The notes beneath the pieces were generated by a model. The model saw only the letters and a program-made list of their open reading frames with translations, did not search any database and had not been told where the DNA came from. DNA of 64,000 nt from Clostridium caldaquaticum. GTDB lineage: Bacteria > Bacillota > Clostridia > Clostridiales > Clostridiaceae. Shown piece after piece: positions 45,400-54,216 of the stretch. The stretch's first letter is position 1. Each line of letters starts with the position of its first letter. The DNA is taken from contig NZ_JAMSKT010000003.1 of the NCBI RefSeq assembly GCF_023806125.1, positions 124,001 through 188,000 on the forward strand, read 5' to 3'. The position numbers and the translations under genes were made by a program.

Positions 45400-46809
45400 A
45401 TGAAATTTCCACACGATTTCTTATTCGGTGCAGCTTCAGCTTCCTATCAGGTAGAAGGTGCATGGAATGAGGATGGAAAGGGTATTTCAAACTGGGATGT
45501 ATTCTCAAAAATACCTGGAAAAACTTATAAAAATACCAACGGAGATATTTCTGTAGATCATTATCATAGATATAAAGAAGATATTAAACTAATGTCTGAA
45601 ATAGGATTGGAATCGTATAGATTTTCAATCTCTTGGCCAAGAATTATTCCGGATGGAGATGGACAAGTTAACGAAAAAGGTTTGGATTTTTACAATAATT
45701 TAATAGACGAATGTTTAAAATATGGAATTGTACCTTTTGTAACCTTATATCATTGGGATTTACCACAAACCTTAGAAGAATGCGGAGGATGGACAAACAA
45801 AAGGACTGTAGATGCATTTGTAAAATATGCTAACGTTTGTTTTAATGCCTTTGGTGATAGAGTTAAACATTGGATAACATTTAATGAAACAATTGTATTT
45901 ACTTCCTTAGGGTATTTGGCAGGCGCTCATCCACCAGGCATAAAAAACGATATTAAAAAATATTTTCAGGCAACTCATAATGTGTTTACTGCACACGCAA
46001 GAGCTGTAAAAGACTATAAAGCGCTTAGGCAATTTGGAGAAATCGGTATAACTCATGTATTTTCTCCAGCCTTTAGTGCAGATGAAAAAGAAGAAAATAA
46101 GCTGGCTGCCTATCATGCAAATCAATATAGTTTAGCCTGGTATTATGATCCTGTACTAAAAGGTGAATATCCAGATTATGTTGTAAAGCAGCTTGAAGAA
46201 AAAGGCTGGACTCCAGATTGGACAGAGGAAGAATTAAGTATCATTAAAACTTCTGCTGCAAGTAATGATTTTATCGGTTTAAATTATTATCAGCCGCAAA
46301 GAGTCATTAAAAATAATAACTCAGATGAAGTTATAGAAAGAACAAGGGAAAATTCTACCGGAGCACCCGGAAACGCTTCCTTTGATGGTGTTTACAGGAC
46401 AGTAAAGATGGAGGATAAAGTTTATACTAAATGGGGCTGGGAGATATCTCCTGAGGCTTTCTTTGAAGGCTTGAAAATGCTTAAGGCTCATTATGGAGAT
46501 ATAAAAATATATATTACAGAAAACGGATTAGGAGATGAAGATCCTATTATTGAAGGTGAAATAGTAGATGTGCCTAGAATCAAATATATTGAAACCCATT
46601 TAAAAGCAGTTAAAAATGCTATTGCTGAAGGTATAAATATAAAAGGCTACTATGCATGGTCAGCAATTGACCTATTAAGCTGGTTAAACGGCTATAAAAA
46701 ACAATACGGATTCATTTATGTAGATCATAATAATAATTTAAACAGAAAGATAAAATTATCTGGTTACTGGTATAAAAAGATTATTAAAGAAAGAGGTGAA
46801 AACCTTTAA
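45400..46809 (+). CDS. 6-phospho-beta-glucosidase, GH1
   Basis: 469 residues. Acid/base Glu163 (TFNE) and nucleophile Glu374 (ITENG), the glycone motif QVEGAWNEDGKG near the N-terminus. The C-terminal loop LLSWLNGYKKQYGF supplies the Ser, Lys and Tyr that bind a 6-phosphate in phospho-glycosidases, matching the PTS context. Hydrolyses the phosphorylated beta-glucoside in the cytoplasm. RBS AAAGGAG. Confidence 0.93.
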   Translation: MKFPHDFLFGAASASYQVEGAWNEDGKGISNWDVFSKIPGKTYKNTNGDISVDHYHRYKEDIKLMSEIGLESYRFSISWPRIIPDGDGQVNEKGLDFYNNLIDECLKYGIVPFVTLYHWDLPQTLEECGGWTNKRTVDAFVKYANVCFNAFGDRVKHWITFNETIVFTSLGYLAGAHPPGIKNDIKKYFQATHNVFTAHARAVKDYKALRQFGEIGITHVFSPAFSADEKEENKLAAYHANQYSLAWYYDPVLKGEYPDYVVKQLEEKGWTPDWTEEELSIIKTSAASNDFIGLNYYQPQRVIKNNNSDEVIERTRENSTGAPGNASFDGVYRTVKMEDKVYTKWGWEISPEAFFEGLKMLKAHYGDIKIYITENGLGDEDPIIEGEIVDVPRIKYIETHLKAVKNAIAEGINIKGYYAWSAIDLLSWLNGYKKQYGFIYVDHNNNLNRKIKLSGYWYKKIIKERGENL

Positions 46810-46868
46810 TTTGAAAAACTAAGTATAAAATTAAATTAAAATATAAAGTTTCAAGGAGGTTTTAAAAT

Positions 46869-48188
46869 ATGTCAGATCAACAAAAATTAATGGACAAAGT
46901 GGTTCCTGCTGTAATGAAATTTGTTAATACTAAAGCTGTTATTGCTTTAAAAGATGGTATAATGTATACCATGCCTTTAAGTTTAGTTGGTTCAATCTTT
47001 CTTCTGTTAGCTCAGATACCTTACAAACCATTTAATGACTGGGTTGCCAGCATTTTCGGACCAAACTGGATTAATCCTCTGCTTAAAATATACAACGGTT
47101 CCTTTGCACTCATGGCTTTAGCTGCTGTTATGGGTATAGCCTATACCTATACTAAAAATGAAGGACATGAAGGTCTGCCTGCTGCAATTATAGCTTTATG
47201 TTCATTAGTAATTTTAATACCAGGTACAGTAACTGCAATTGGTGCAGATAAAAAAGAAATTATTGTAGGCGGAGTATTACCTTCAGACTGGCTTGGCGGT
47301 AAAGGTATGGTACTTTCCATAATAGTAGGGTTACTTGTAGGATATGTGTACTCATTATTCTTAACTAAGAAGATAACAATTAAAATGCCTGAAGAAGTTC
47401 CAGCAGGTGTTGCAAAACAATTTACAGCTTTAATACCAGCACTTGCTATATTCACCGGATTAATGCTTGTAAATATATTATTCTCAACTGTATTTAACAG
47501 TACTTTTGCTGAATGGATATTCAAAACACTTCAAACACCTCTGCAAGGTGTAACAGACTCATTAATAGGAGTATTTATAATGGGTGCAGTTATTCCTTTC
47601 TTCTGGTGGTTTGGTGTACATGGTGCTAACATTGTAGGCGGAGTTATGAGTCCTATTTATACAGCAAATCAGCTTGCAAACCAGGCAATACTTGACAGCG
47701 GAAAAGCTTTAACATTAGATAACGGAGCTCATATTATAACCGAACAATTCCAATCATTATTTGTAACTGTTACAGGTTCCGGACTTACTATAGGTCTTGT
47801 AATAGCTATGCTTCTGGCTGCAAAATCTGCACAGTCAAAAACTTTAGGAAAACTTGCAGTATGGCCTGCTATTTTTAATATAAACGAACCAGTTACTTTC
47901 GGTTTCCCAATAGTAATGAACCCATTTATGTTTATACCGTTTGTTTTTGTTCCTCTTGTATCAGCTGTAGCAACTTATTTTGCATTTAAAATAGGATTCC
48001 TTCACCCATTTTCAGCAGTAACAGTGCCATGGACAACTCCACCTATTATATCTGGATTTATTCTTCAAGGTTGGAAAGGTGCACTCTGGCAAATAGTGAT
48101 AATAGCCTGGTCTACAGTTGCTTACTTCCCATTCTTTAAGAAACAGGATGCAATCAATCTTAAAGCAGAACAGGAATCAATGTCATAA
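46869..48188 (+). CDS. PTS cellobiose/lichenan-family EIIC permease
   Basis: 439 residues with about ten membrane segments. IPFFWWFGVHGANIVGGVMSP and FNINEPVTFGFPIVMNP are the family signatures, the latter holding the conserved NEP-type sugar-binding Glu. Transports and phosphorylates beta-glucosides or cello-oligosaccharides with EIIA and EIIB. RBS AAGGAGG. Confidence 0.93.
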   Translation: MSDQQKLMDKVVPAVMKFVNTKAVIALKDGIMYTMPLSLVGSIFLLLAQIPYKPFNDWVASIFGPNWINPLLKIYNGSFALMALAAVMGIAYTYTKNEGHEGLPAAIIALCSLVILIPGTVTAIGADKKEIIVGGVLPSDWLGGKGMVLSIIVGLLVGYVYSLFLTKKITIKMPEEVPAGVAKQFTALIPALAIFTGLMLVNILFSTVFNSTFAEWIFKTLQTPLQGVTDSLIGVFIMGAVIPFFWWFGVHGANIVGGVMSPIYTANQLANQAILDSGKALTLDNGAHIITEQFQSLFVTVTGSGLTIGLVIAMLLAAKSAQSKTLGKLAVWPAIFNINEPVTFGFPIVMNPFMFIPFVFVPLVSAVATYFAFKIGFLHPFSAVTVPWTTPPIISGFILQGWKGALWQIVIIAWSTVAYFPFFKKQDAINLKAEQESMS

Positions 48189-48228
48189 GCACAAATAAAT
48201 TTCTATAAAGCATATTAAACAAATTTTT

Positions 48229-48273
48229 AACCCAGCATTTTCATGAATTAAATTTCATGAAAAATGTTGGGTT
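48229..48273 (+). promoter_or_regulatory. Hairpin between EIIC and the last operon gene
   Basis: Long imperfect stem (AACCCAGCATTTTTCATGAA type arms with G-U pairs) and a 5-nt loop, not followed by T, so more likely an mRNA-stability or attenuation element than a full terminator. Confidence 0.5.
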
Positions 48274-48318
48274 AACCTTTGAACTTAATGACAAGCTTTT
48301 GAAAGGAGTTATGCAAAA

Positions 48319-48597
48319 ATGAAATTATTCAAATTAAACGTTACAGGAAACATGGAAGAATTTAATATTAATTATACAGCCTCCTCAAATTTTATCGATT
48401 ATAAGGATTGTGGATATGCTGGAAGTGAACAAGAAAAATACAGCTTGTTTCTTGAGGACTTATCAAAAAATGGAGGACCTCAGCCTGTAAATATTAAAGT
48501 AAAAATGACTACACAAACAACAGACAGAGCATTATCAAAAAATGAAGTATTATCTATAAAAGAAGTTAATGATTTTATAAAAAGACTAGGAAGGTAG
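48319..48597 (+). CDS. Unknown 92-residue protein at the end of the beta-glucoside PTS operon
   Basis: No family recognised. The protein is hydrophilic with no signal or membrane segment: MKLFKLNVTGNMEEFNI, a central GYAGSEQEKYSLFLEDL and a Lys-rich end with VNDFIKRLGR. It has a strong GAAAGGAG RBS and is bounded by the hairpin before it and a strong terminator after it, so it is expressed with the PTS genes. A regulatory or accessory role is possible, but nothing in the sequence shows which. Confidence 0.65.
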   Translation: MKLFKLNVTGNMEEFNINYTASSNFIDYKDCGYAGSEQEKYSLFLEDLSKNGGPQPVNIKVKMTTQTTDRALSKNEVLSIKEVNDFIKRLGR

Positions 48598-48615
48598 TAT
48601 CTTTTAAAATAAATC

Positions 48616-48669
48616 AATAACACAAGCTTGATAAATGCAAGATTTAACATTTATTAAGCTTGTGTTATT
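48616..48669 (+). terminator. Terminator of the beta-glucoside PTS operon
   Basis: ~20-bp stem (AATAACACAAGCTT and AAGCTTGTGTTATT arms plus AT extension) followed by a T-run on the plus strand. Confidence 0.85.
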
Positions 48670-48829
48670 TTTTAGTTTTATAACTAACAAAACTTGTTAA
48701 AAACCATATTATTGCAATAAATATAAAGATTATCATGCCAATGATATCTTTAACTAAAAGTCTAGTTAATCCAATAAATAATAAAAGTAAACCAAAAAGT
48801 ATCTGTATTTTCCACAGTTTTAACTTCAT
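48665..48829 (-). CDS. Possible small two-helix membrane protein
   Basis: 54 residues from an ATG with a weak GTGAGG RBS: a basic start (MKLKLWKIQ), two hydrophobic helices (~9-25 and ~29-48) and a KTKK tail, the form of many small clostridial membrane proteins. Its stop codon overlaps the PTS terminator. No homology recognised. It could be spurious. Confidence 0.4.
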   Translation of the reverse strand: MKLKLWKIQILFGLLLLFIGLTRLLVKDIIGMIIFIFIAIIWFLTSFVSYKTKK

Positions 48830-48962
48830 TATTATACGCCTCACTTCGATTAAATTACTTGCGTTATGGCTTAAATTTAACAATAGTTTACTATTTAATT
48901 ATAAATTAATAACAAATAATTTGCAATTTATAAATGAGTTATTAGAATTGATATATATAATA

Positions 48963-49004
48963 AAAATAGTGAGTTCTAAAAATATTTTAGAACTCACTAT
49001 TTTT
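48963..49004. terminator. Terminator of the DeoR-RbsK-epimerase operon
   Basis: ~20-bp near-perfect stem with AGTGAGTTCTAAAA/TTTTAGAACTCACT core, flanked by A and T runs, 15 bp past the epimerase stop. Confidence 0.85.
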
Positions 49005-49018
49005 ATTATTTTAAATAT

Positions 49019-49741
49019 CTAGAAGCTAATACTTTTATCCAATATCTTAGAACTAATGTTATTCCAGCTAGTATTTAATTCGTTTTCTAATGTTTGTATA
49101 AAAGCATTAAAACTTTTCTCAATAGTTTGACCCTTTTTAAACACACTAGAAGTTCCGCCAACTAAAATATCAGCTCCAGCTTTCACACACTTCTTTCCAT
49201 TAATTACATCTATATTTCCATCTACAATTATTTCAATCTGCCTATTTGCATCTTTTATCATATTTTTTATAACTCTAATCTTTTGCAGCACAGAGGGAAT
49301 AAATTTTTGTCCTGCAAACCCTGGCTCTACTGTCATAACAACTATGTAATCCAAATACTCTAAAAGATATTTAATTGTAGCTTCCGAGGTAGCCGGATTT
49401 ATAGCTATGCCCGCCTTTAAACCTAACTCTTTTATTCTTTTTAAAGTTCTTATAGGACTTTTACTTGCTTCTAAATGAAAACCTATATAGGAAGCTCCTG
49501 CCTCTGCAAAAGATTCCACATACTTTTCTGGATTTTCCACCATCATGTGAACTTCAATAGGAATTTTTGCTATAGTTTTAATAGTTCTTACAACATCTTG
49601 GTTTAAAGAAAAATTTGGAACAAAATTACCATCCATAACGTCTATATGAAATAAGTATGAACCACAATCCTGTAAATCTTTAATATCCTTACCTAAGTTT
49701 AAAAAATCTGCACACATAATTGAAGGTGCAATTTTAATCAT
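49019..49741 (-). CDS. Ribulose-phosphate 3-epimerase family protein (AlsE-like)
   Basis: 240 residues, an (alpha/beta)8 barrel of the RPE family: APSIMCADF, HIDVMDGNFVPN with metal His/Asp, VHMMVENP, TVEPGFAGQKF, VDGNID and VGGTSSVF. Clostridial housekeeping Rpe is usually ~215-220 residues. The longer C-terminus, MCADF in place of the usual LSADF, and the operon with a kinase suggest a hexulose-6-phosphate (allulose-6-P) or other ketose-phosphate 3-epimerase. The start follows the kinase stop directly. Confidence 0.82.
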   Translation of the reverse strand: MIKIAPSIMCADFLNLGKDIKDLQDCGSYLFHIDVMDGNFVPNFSLNQDVVRTIKTIAKIPIEVHMMVENPEKYVESFAEAGASYIGFHLEASKSPIRTLKRIKELGLKAGIAINPATSEATIKYLLEYLDYIVVMTVEPGFAGQKFIPSVLQKIRVIKNMIKDANRQIEIIVDGNIDVINGKKCVKAGADILVGGTSSVFKKGQTIEKSFNAFIQTLENELNTSWNNISSKILDKSISF

Positions 49742-50674
49742 CTACCTTACCCCCTTTAAAAAATCTATAACTTCATAGTGATACGGTAGTGAGGGCTGAG
49801 CTCCAAACCTTGTTGCTGTAATAGCACCTACTGCACTAGCATAGGTAACAGCTTCCTCTATGCTGTTACCTTGGCAATACTTAATAGTAAGAGCTGCTGT
49901 AAAACTGTCTCCTGCAGCTGTAGTATCTACTGGACTTACTTTAAAAGCTTTAATAAACTTATATCCTGAATTATCTCTTATAAGAGAACCTCTTTCTCCT
50001 AGCTTCATTACTACATACTTAGCTTCTGTTTCCTTTAATATAATTTCTGAGGCTTTAACAATATCCTCTATATTGTTTATTTCAATTCCAGTAAGCTTTT
50101 CTGCTTCCGTTTCATTAGGAGAGATAATTGTAACTCCCTTAAATTTATCAAGTGGTATTACCTGTGCTGGACCCGCATCTAGTATTACCGGTATATTTAA
50201 TTTCCTCGCTTTTTCAATTATATAGCAAACTGTATCTAGAGGTATTTCAAGCTGAAGCAAAACTGCATCATATTTACAGCCTTTATTTAATAATCTATCT
50301 ATATCCTCAAAGCTGACACCTGAATTTGCTCCTGGATAAACTATTATTCTATTGGCTCCATTTTCTTCAAGAAGAATAACAGCAATACCTGTAGCCGACT
50401 CTTCATCTTTGAAAACTCCTGAGATATCTACTTTGTTTTCTGTAAGATTATTTATAAGCATGTCTCCCCAATTGTCAGTTCCAACTCTGCCAACTAATGT
50501 AACATTTGCATCTAGCCTTGAAACTGCAACTGCCTGATTAGCTCCTTTACCACCTGGAATATAATTTATCTCTTTTCCAAGAGTACTTTCTCCCTCTTTA
50601 GGTACATATTTAGTCTGAAGAACCATATCCATGTTTATGCTTCCAATTACCAGAATATTTGTTTTATTAATCAT
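49742..50674 (-). CDS. rbsK: Ribokinase (PfkB family)
   Basis: 310 residues from the ATG at 50674 (AGGAA 9 nt upstream). Motifs GSINMDMV, GGKGANQAVAVSRL, QLEIPLD and the C-terminal DTTAAGDSFTAALT with catalytic Asp are those of RbsK. Phosphorylates a pentose or ketohexose using ATP. Placed between a TIM-barrel epimerase and an RPE-like enzyme, it probably phosphorylates the epimerised ketose rather than ribose itself (inference). Confidence 0.85.
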   Translation of the reverse strand: MINKTNILVIGSINMDMVLQTKYVPKEGESTLGKEINYIPGGKGANQAVAVSRLDANVTLVGRVGTDNWGDMLINNLTENKVDISGVFKDEESATGIAVILLEENGANRIIVYPGANSGVSFEDIDRLLNKGCKYDAVLLQLEIPLDTVCYIIEKARKLNIPVILDAGPAQVIPLDKFKGVTIISPNETEAEKLTGIEINNIEDIVKASEIILKETEAKYVVMKLGERGSLIRDNSGYKFIKAFKVSPVDTTAAGDSFTAALTIKYCQGNSIEEAVTYASAVGAITATRFGAQPSLPYHYEVIDFLKGVR

Positions 50675-50709
50675 GTTATTCACTTCCTCATTATATCTAT
50701 TGATTCATA

Positions 50710-51654
50710 CTATTTTAACAATTCATTTTCTCGTTCAATAAAATATCTATAAGAATCTATAACAAGCTTGTCTAAAACTTTTTTATCGGGTTTTCCGTAC
50801 ATTGCTGGATATGGTGCTCCTCCTGGACCTAATGGTTCTGGTGTTACAAAACCTCCATATTGATTATATCCAATAAGATAAAGAGCCATTATAATTGTAT
50901 CTATATCTAGGGAACCATCACCTAAAGCGCATCTATTACTGTCTGCCATATGTAAATTGAATAATCTGCTCCCTGCCTCTAATATTGCTTCTCCTATATG
51001 TTTTTCTTCAACTTGCATATGATAAACATCACCGTTTATATGCTGAACTCCTGGATGATTCACCGCATTTATATACTCTATTGCATCTTTTACTGTATGA
51101 ACAAAACTAACTTCAGCAGAACGTATAGGCTCTATTGCAGCTTTAACATTATATTGAGTAAACAAATCAGCTACAAGGCTTAAAGTTTCTACACTTCTTT
51201 CAAATTCCATATCATCGTAGGCATTACTTCTTCCTACAGCTCCTGGAACCACAAGAATATACTCCCCGCCAACCTTGTTTGTAAATTCAATTTCTCTTTT
51301 CAAATAATCTATTGCAGCTTGTCTTTGCATAGCTCTATTACTGGATAGATCATTATCTTCTGAAAACATTCCACAAACACCAGCTACCTTTATACCATAT
51401 TCATTTAAAATCTTTAAAGTTTCCTCTGGTTTATACCCCAAGTCTGATCCATAGTGATTGCCATGCAGCTCTATGTATTTAATCCCAGCCCTAGATAGAC
51501 GTTCTGCTGAATCAGCTAACGACTCCATACCAAAACCCCAATTACTCCAAGAAAAGTTTAATCTTTTTTGAAATCTTTCTGGATTTTCTGACTTTAATTT
51601 TAAAAAAGATTCTCTAATCTTTTCATTTTTTAATTCAAAATTCTGTTTTTTCAT
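50710..51654 (-). CDS. Sugar isomerase/epimerase TIM-barrel protein (ketose 3-epimerase-like)
   Basis: 314 residues from the ATG at 51654, with GGGGG 8 nt upstream. Metal ligands E175 (AIEPIRS), D209 (INGDVYH), H235 (NLHMAD) and E273 (TPEPLG) match D-psicose/D-tagatose 3-epimerase-like proteins. Not related to the CGD alpha type. It is flanked by an orphan ATPase and a ribokinase, so it likely interconverts the imported free sugar before phosphorylation. Confidence 0.8.
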   Translation of the reverse strand: MKKQNFELKNEKIRESFLKLKSENPERFQKRLNFSWSNWGFGMESLADSAERLSRAGIKYIELHGNHYGSDLGYKPEETLKILNEYGIKVAGVCGMFSEDNDLSSNRAMQRQAAIDYLKREIEFTNKVGGEYILVVPGAVGRSNAYDDMEFERSVETLSLVADLFTQYNVKAAIEPIRSAEVSFVHTVKDAIEYINAVNHPGVQHINGDVYHMQVEEKHIGEAILEAGSRLFNLHMADSNRCALGDGSLDIDTIIMALYLIGYNQYGGFVTPEPLGPGGAPYPAMYGKPDKKVLDKLVIDSYRYFIERENELLK

Positions 51655-51679
51655 TACAATACCCCCATATTTTACTAAA

Positions 51680-53182
51680 TTATTCACTTTCTCCTGAAGC
51701 ATAATAAAGAATTTTTTCTTTATTAGCCTCTCCTTTTTTCATTTCCTTTACAATTGTTCCTCGTCTCATAACCATTATCCTGTCGCACATGCCTAAAAGT
51801 TCTGATATATCTGAGGATATATATATTACTGAAGCTCCAGACCTTACTACCTCATTTAAAATATTGTAAACATCCACCTTAGAGGATACATCAATACCAC
51901 TTGTAGGATTATTCAATATAAGTATCTTTGAACTCTTAAACAGCCATTTTGCTAATAGTACCTTTTTCTTTGTACCACCGCTTAGGTATTTTACTTTATC
52001 CTGAGGCTTGTTTACCTTAATACCTAACATTTTGATATACTTTAAAGCATTTTCATTTTTAACTTTCTCATTTATGTAAAAATAACCAGATAACCCCTCT
52101 ACGTTTGAGCTTATAATATTATTTGAAACGCTCATCTGTGATATTAACCCTTCTCCATCTTTATTAGAATTAACATAACATATTCCATTTTTAACAGAGT
52201 CCTCAGTTCCCTTTGGTTCAAATTTCTTCCCTTTTACATATATAATCCCCTTAGTTTTAGTTTCAATGCCAAATAAAACGTTTGCAAGCGCAGTCTTTCC
52301 AGAACCTCTTAAGCCTGTTATCCCAAGTATTTCTCCTTTTTTTAAACTAAAAGAAACATCTTTTAATTTATCATCAACACTTAAATCCTTTACAATCAAA
52401 ACTTCTTTTCCAAGCTTAACCTCTAATTTAGGATATCTGTCTTTAATTTCTTCGCCTGCTATCATTTTTATTATTTTATTTGAACTTATTTCATTTTTAT
52501 TGCTAATGGATGAGGTTTTTCCATCCTTTAATACTGTAACTCTATCTGCAATATTTTTAATTTCATTAATTTGATGAGAAATATAAATAATAGAAACTCC
52601 TGAAGCCTTTAAATCCATAATAACTTTAGTTAAGCTTTCGATTTCCAAGGCATTTAAGGCTGCAGTAGGCTCATCCATAATGATTATTTTAGAATTGTTG
52701 CTTATTGCTCTTGCAACCTCAATCATCTTTTTCTTTCCAAAGTCTAAATTACTAACATAGACCTTAGGATTAACTTTTACATTAAGCTCATTTAACAATT
52801 TCACTGTCTGCTTGTACAGCTTTCTCCAACTTATAATTTTAGTAAATCCTAAATTTATGGTTGGCTCATGACCTGCAAAAATATTTTCAGCTACAGTCAT
52901 ATTGTCAAACAATCTGTAATCTTGAAAAACTGTTCCTATACCTAAGTTTTCAGCCTGTTTTGGATTACGGATACTTACACTCTTTCCATCTAGAATTATT
53001 TCTCCTTCATCCATACTATAAATTCCAGCAAGTATATTTATTAGTGTAGATTTACCCGAACCATTTTCTCCTACTAAGGCATGAACTTCTCCCTTATAAA
53101 GTGAAAAATTCGCACCATTTAAAACAAGGTTACCATTAAATTGTTTATGGATATTATTCATTTGCAAAAGCAATTCTTTCAT
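51680..53182 (-). CDS. RbsA-like double ABC ATPase with a degenerate second domain
   Basis: 500 residues. Domain 1 is intact (Walker A GENGSGKST, Walker B IIMDEPTAA). Domain 2 has an intact P-loop (GLRGSGKTAL), but its signature reads LSGGTKKK and its Walker B reads LILNNPTSGID, with both the Asp and the catalytic Glu replaced by Asn. It is cotranscribed with the epimerase and kinase and not with a permease; the CUT2 permeases nearby have their own ATPase (57432). It could serve as an alternative ATPase for them or be a regulator. Confidence 0.82.
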   Translation of the reverse strand: MKELLLQMNNIHKQFNGNLVLNGANFSLYKGEVHALVGENGSGKSTLINILAGIYSMDEGEIILDGKSVSIRNPKQAENLGIGTVFQDYRLFDNMTVAENIFAGHEPTINLGFTKIISWRKLYKQTVKLLNELNVKVNPKVYVSNLDFGKKKMIEVARAISNNSKIIIMDEPTAALNALEIESLTKVIMDLKASGVSIIYISHQINEIKNIADRVTVLKDGKTSSISNKNEISSNKIIKMIAGEEIKDRYPKLEVKLGKEVLIVKDLSVDDKLKDVSFSLKKGEILGITGLRGSGKTALANVLFGIETKTKGIIYVKGKKFEPKGTEDSVKNGICYVNSNKDGEGLISQMSVSNNIISSNVEGLSGYFYINEKVKNENALKYIKMLGIKVNKPQDKVKYLSGGTKKKVLLAKWLFKSSKILILNNPTSGIDVSSKVDVYNILNEVVRSGASVIYISSDISELLGMCDRIMVMRRGTIVKEMKKGEANKEKILYYASGESE

Positions 53183-53229
53183 GGTAGTATTTTACCTCCG
53201 AATACCACAATATAGAATTTCACAAAACT

Positions 53230-54006
53230 TTATTCAATTGCATAAGATGTATACAGCTTTATATAATTGTCATAATAATATTTTTTATATTCTTCTGGTA
53301 CTTCTTTATTGCTAACTACCTTTTGAAACATATCCAAGTCACCAAGCTTTGTAAAACTAGGGGTATTGAATGCAGTGAAATGAGCAACTGCTATTACTTC
53401 GTTAGAAATATCCATAATTTTTTTTATTATTTCTACCACTTCATAATTTTCCATAGAATACCCAAACTTTAAATGAATACCTTCCACTTCTACAAAAGCT
53501 TTATTTACAAAAGTATTTTTTAAAACATCTAAAACATAAGGACCAACTAAAACACCTGAATTATTCAGAAGATTTCCTCCTGTAACTACTACTTTGACTT
53601 CTGGATTATCATAAAGTTCTGAAGCTACAAATATATCATTAGTTATTACTAATAAATTTTTAACGTCATTAAGCTTTTTTGCAATGTACCTGCATATTTT
53701 CCCACCAGATAAAAAAATTGCCTCATCACCCTTTATCATATTTATTACAATTTCACTAATTAATTCATAATCCTTTATGATATCTTCATCAGTTTTTTGC
53801 AAATCTTCAGATTTTGAAATAAACTCTTTATTCAATACTGCTCCACCATAAGTTTTTACAATAAGTCCTTCTTTCTGAAGCTTATCAAGGTCTCGTCTAA
53901 TCGTAACCTCAGAAACACCTATTGTTTCACTTAAGTTTTGTACATCAACATATTGTTTTTCTAATATAATTTCTCTTATTTTTTCCAATCTCTGAGCACC
54001 AAACAT
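53230..54006 (-). CDS. DeoR-family sugar-operon regulator
   Basis: 258 residues. N-terminal HTH (YVDVQNLSETIGVSEVTIRRDLDKL), wing GLIVKTYGGAVL, then the DeoR sensor domain (IFLSGGKICRYIAKKL, LLVITNDIFVASEL) that binds a sugar phosphate. It begins the operon with the orphan ATPase (47 bp gap), epimerase, kinase and RPE-like gene, and probably also controls the CUT2 operon just upstream. RBS AAGGAG. Confidence 0.9.
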   Translation of the reverse strand: MFGAQRLEKIREIILEKQYVDVQNLSETIGVSEVTIRRDLDKLQKEGLIVKTYGGAVLNKEFISKSEDLQKTDEDIIKDYELISEIVINMIKGDEAIFLSGGKICRYIAKKLNDVKNLLVITNDIFVASELYDNPEVKVVVTGGNLLNNSGVLVGPYVLDVLKNTFVNKAFVEVEGIHLKFGYSMENYEVVEIIKKIMDISNEVIAVAHFTAFNTPSFTKLGDLDMFQKVVSNKEVPEEYKKYYYDNYIKLYTSYAIE

Positions 54007-54177
54007 GAAGAAGATTCTCCTTTTATTTATAAGATTTAAACATATAATTTACTTAATAAATATCCAATTTAAAAGTTAATCTTAGCAGCCTAATTAATAT
54101 TATAATAAATTACAACAGCTTACAGCTAGATATATATAATTATACATAAATTTCTCTTAGATAAATAGAATTTAAGT

Positions 54178-54207
54178 AAAAAAAGCTCTTATAATAAGAG
54201 CTTTTTT
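54178..54207 (-). terminator. Terminator of the second CUT2 ABC operon
   Basis: A-run, stem AGCTCTTA/TAAGAGCT and T-run, symmetric, 10 bp past the binding-protein stop. The DeoR promoter must lie in 54007-54177, but none is clear. Confidence 0.8.
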
Positions 54208-54216
54208 ATTCTAAAT

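Noticed and set aside
49019-49741. Housekeeping rpe of the pentose phosphate pathway
   Set aside because: Longer than usual Rpe, in a DeoR/kinase sugar operon rather than with rsgA/thiN-type genes; kept only as RPE-family/AlsE-like.
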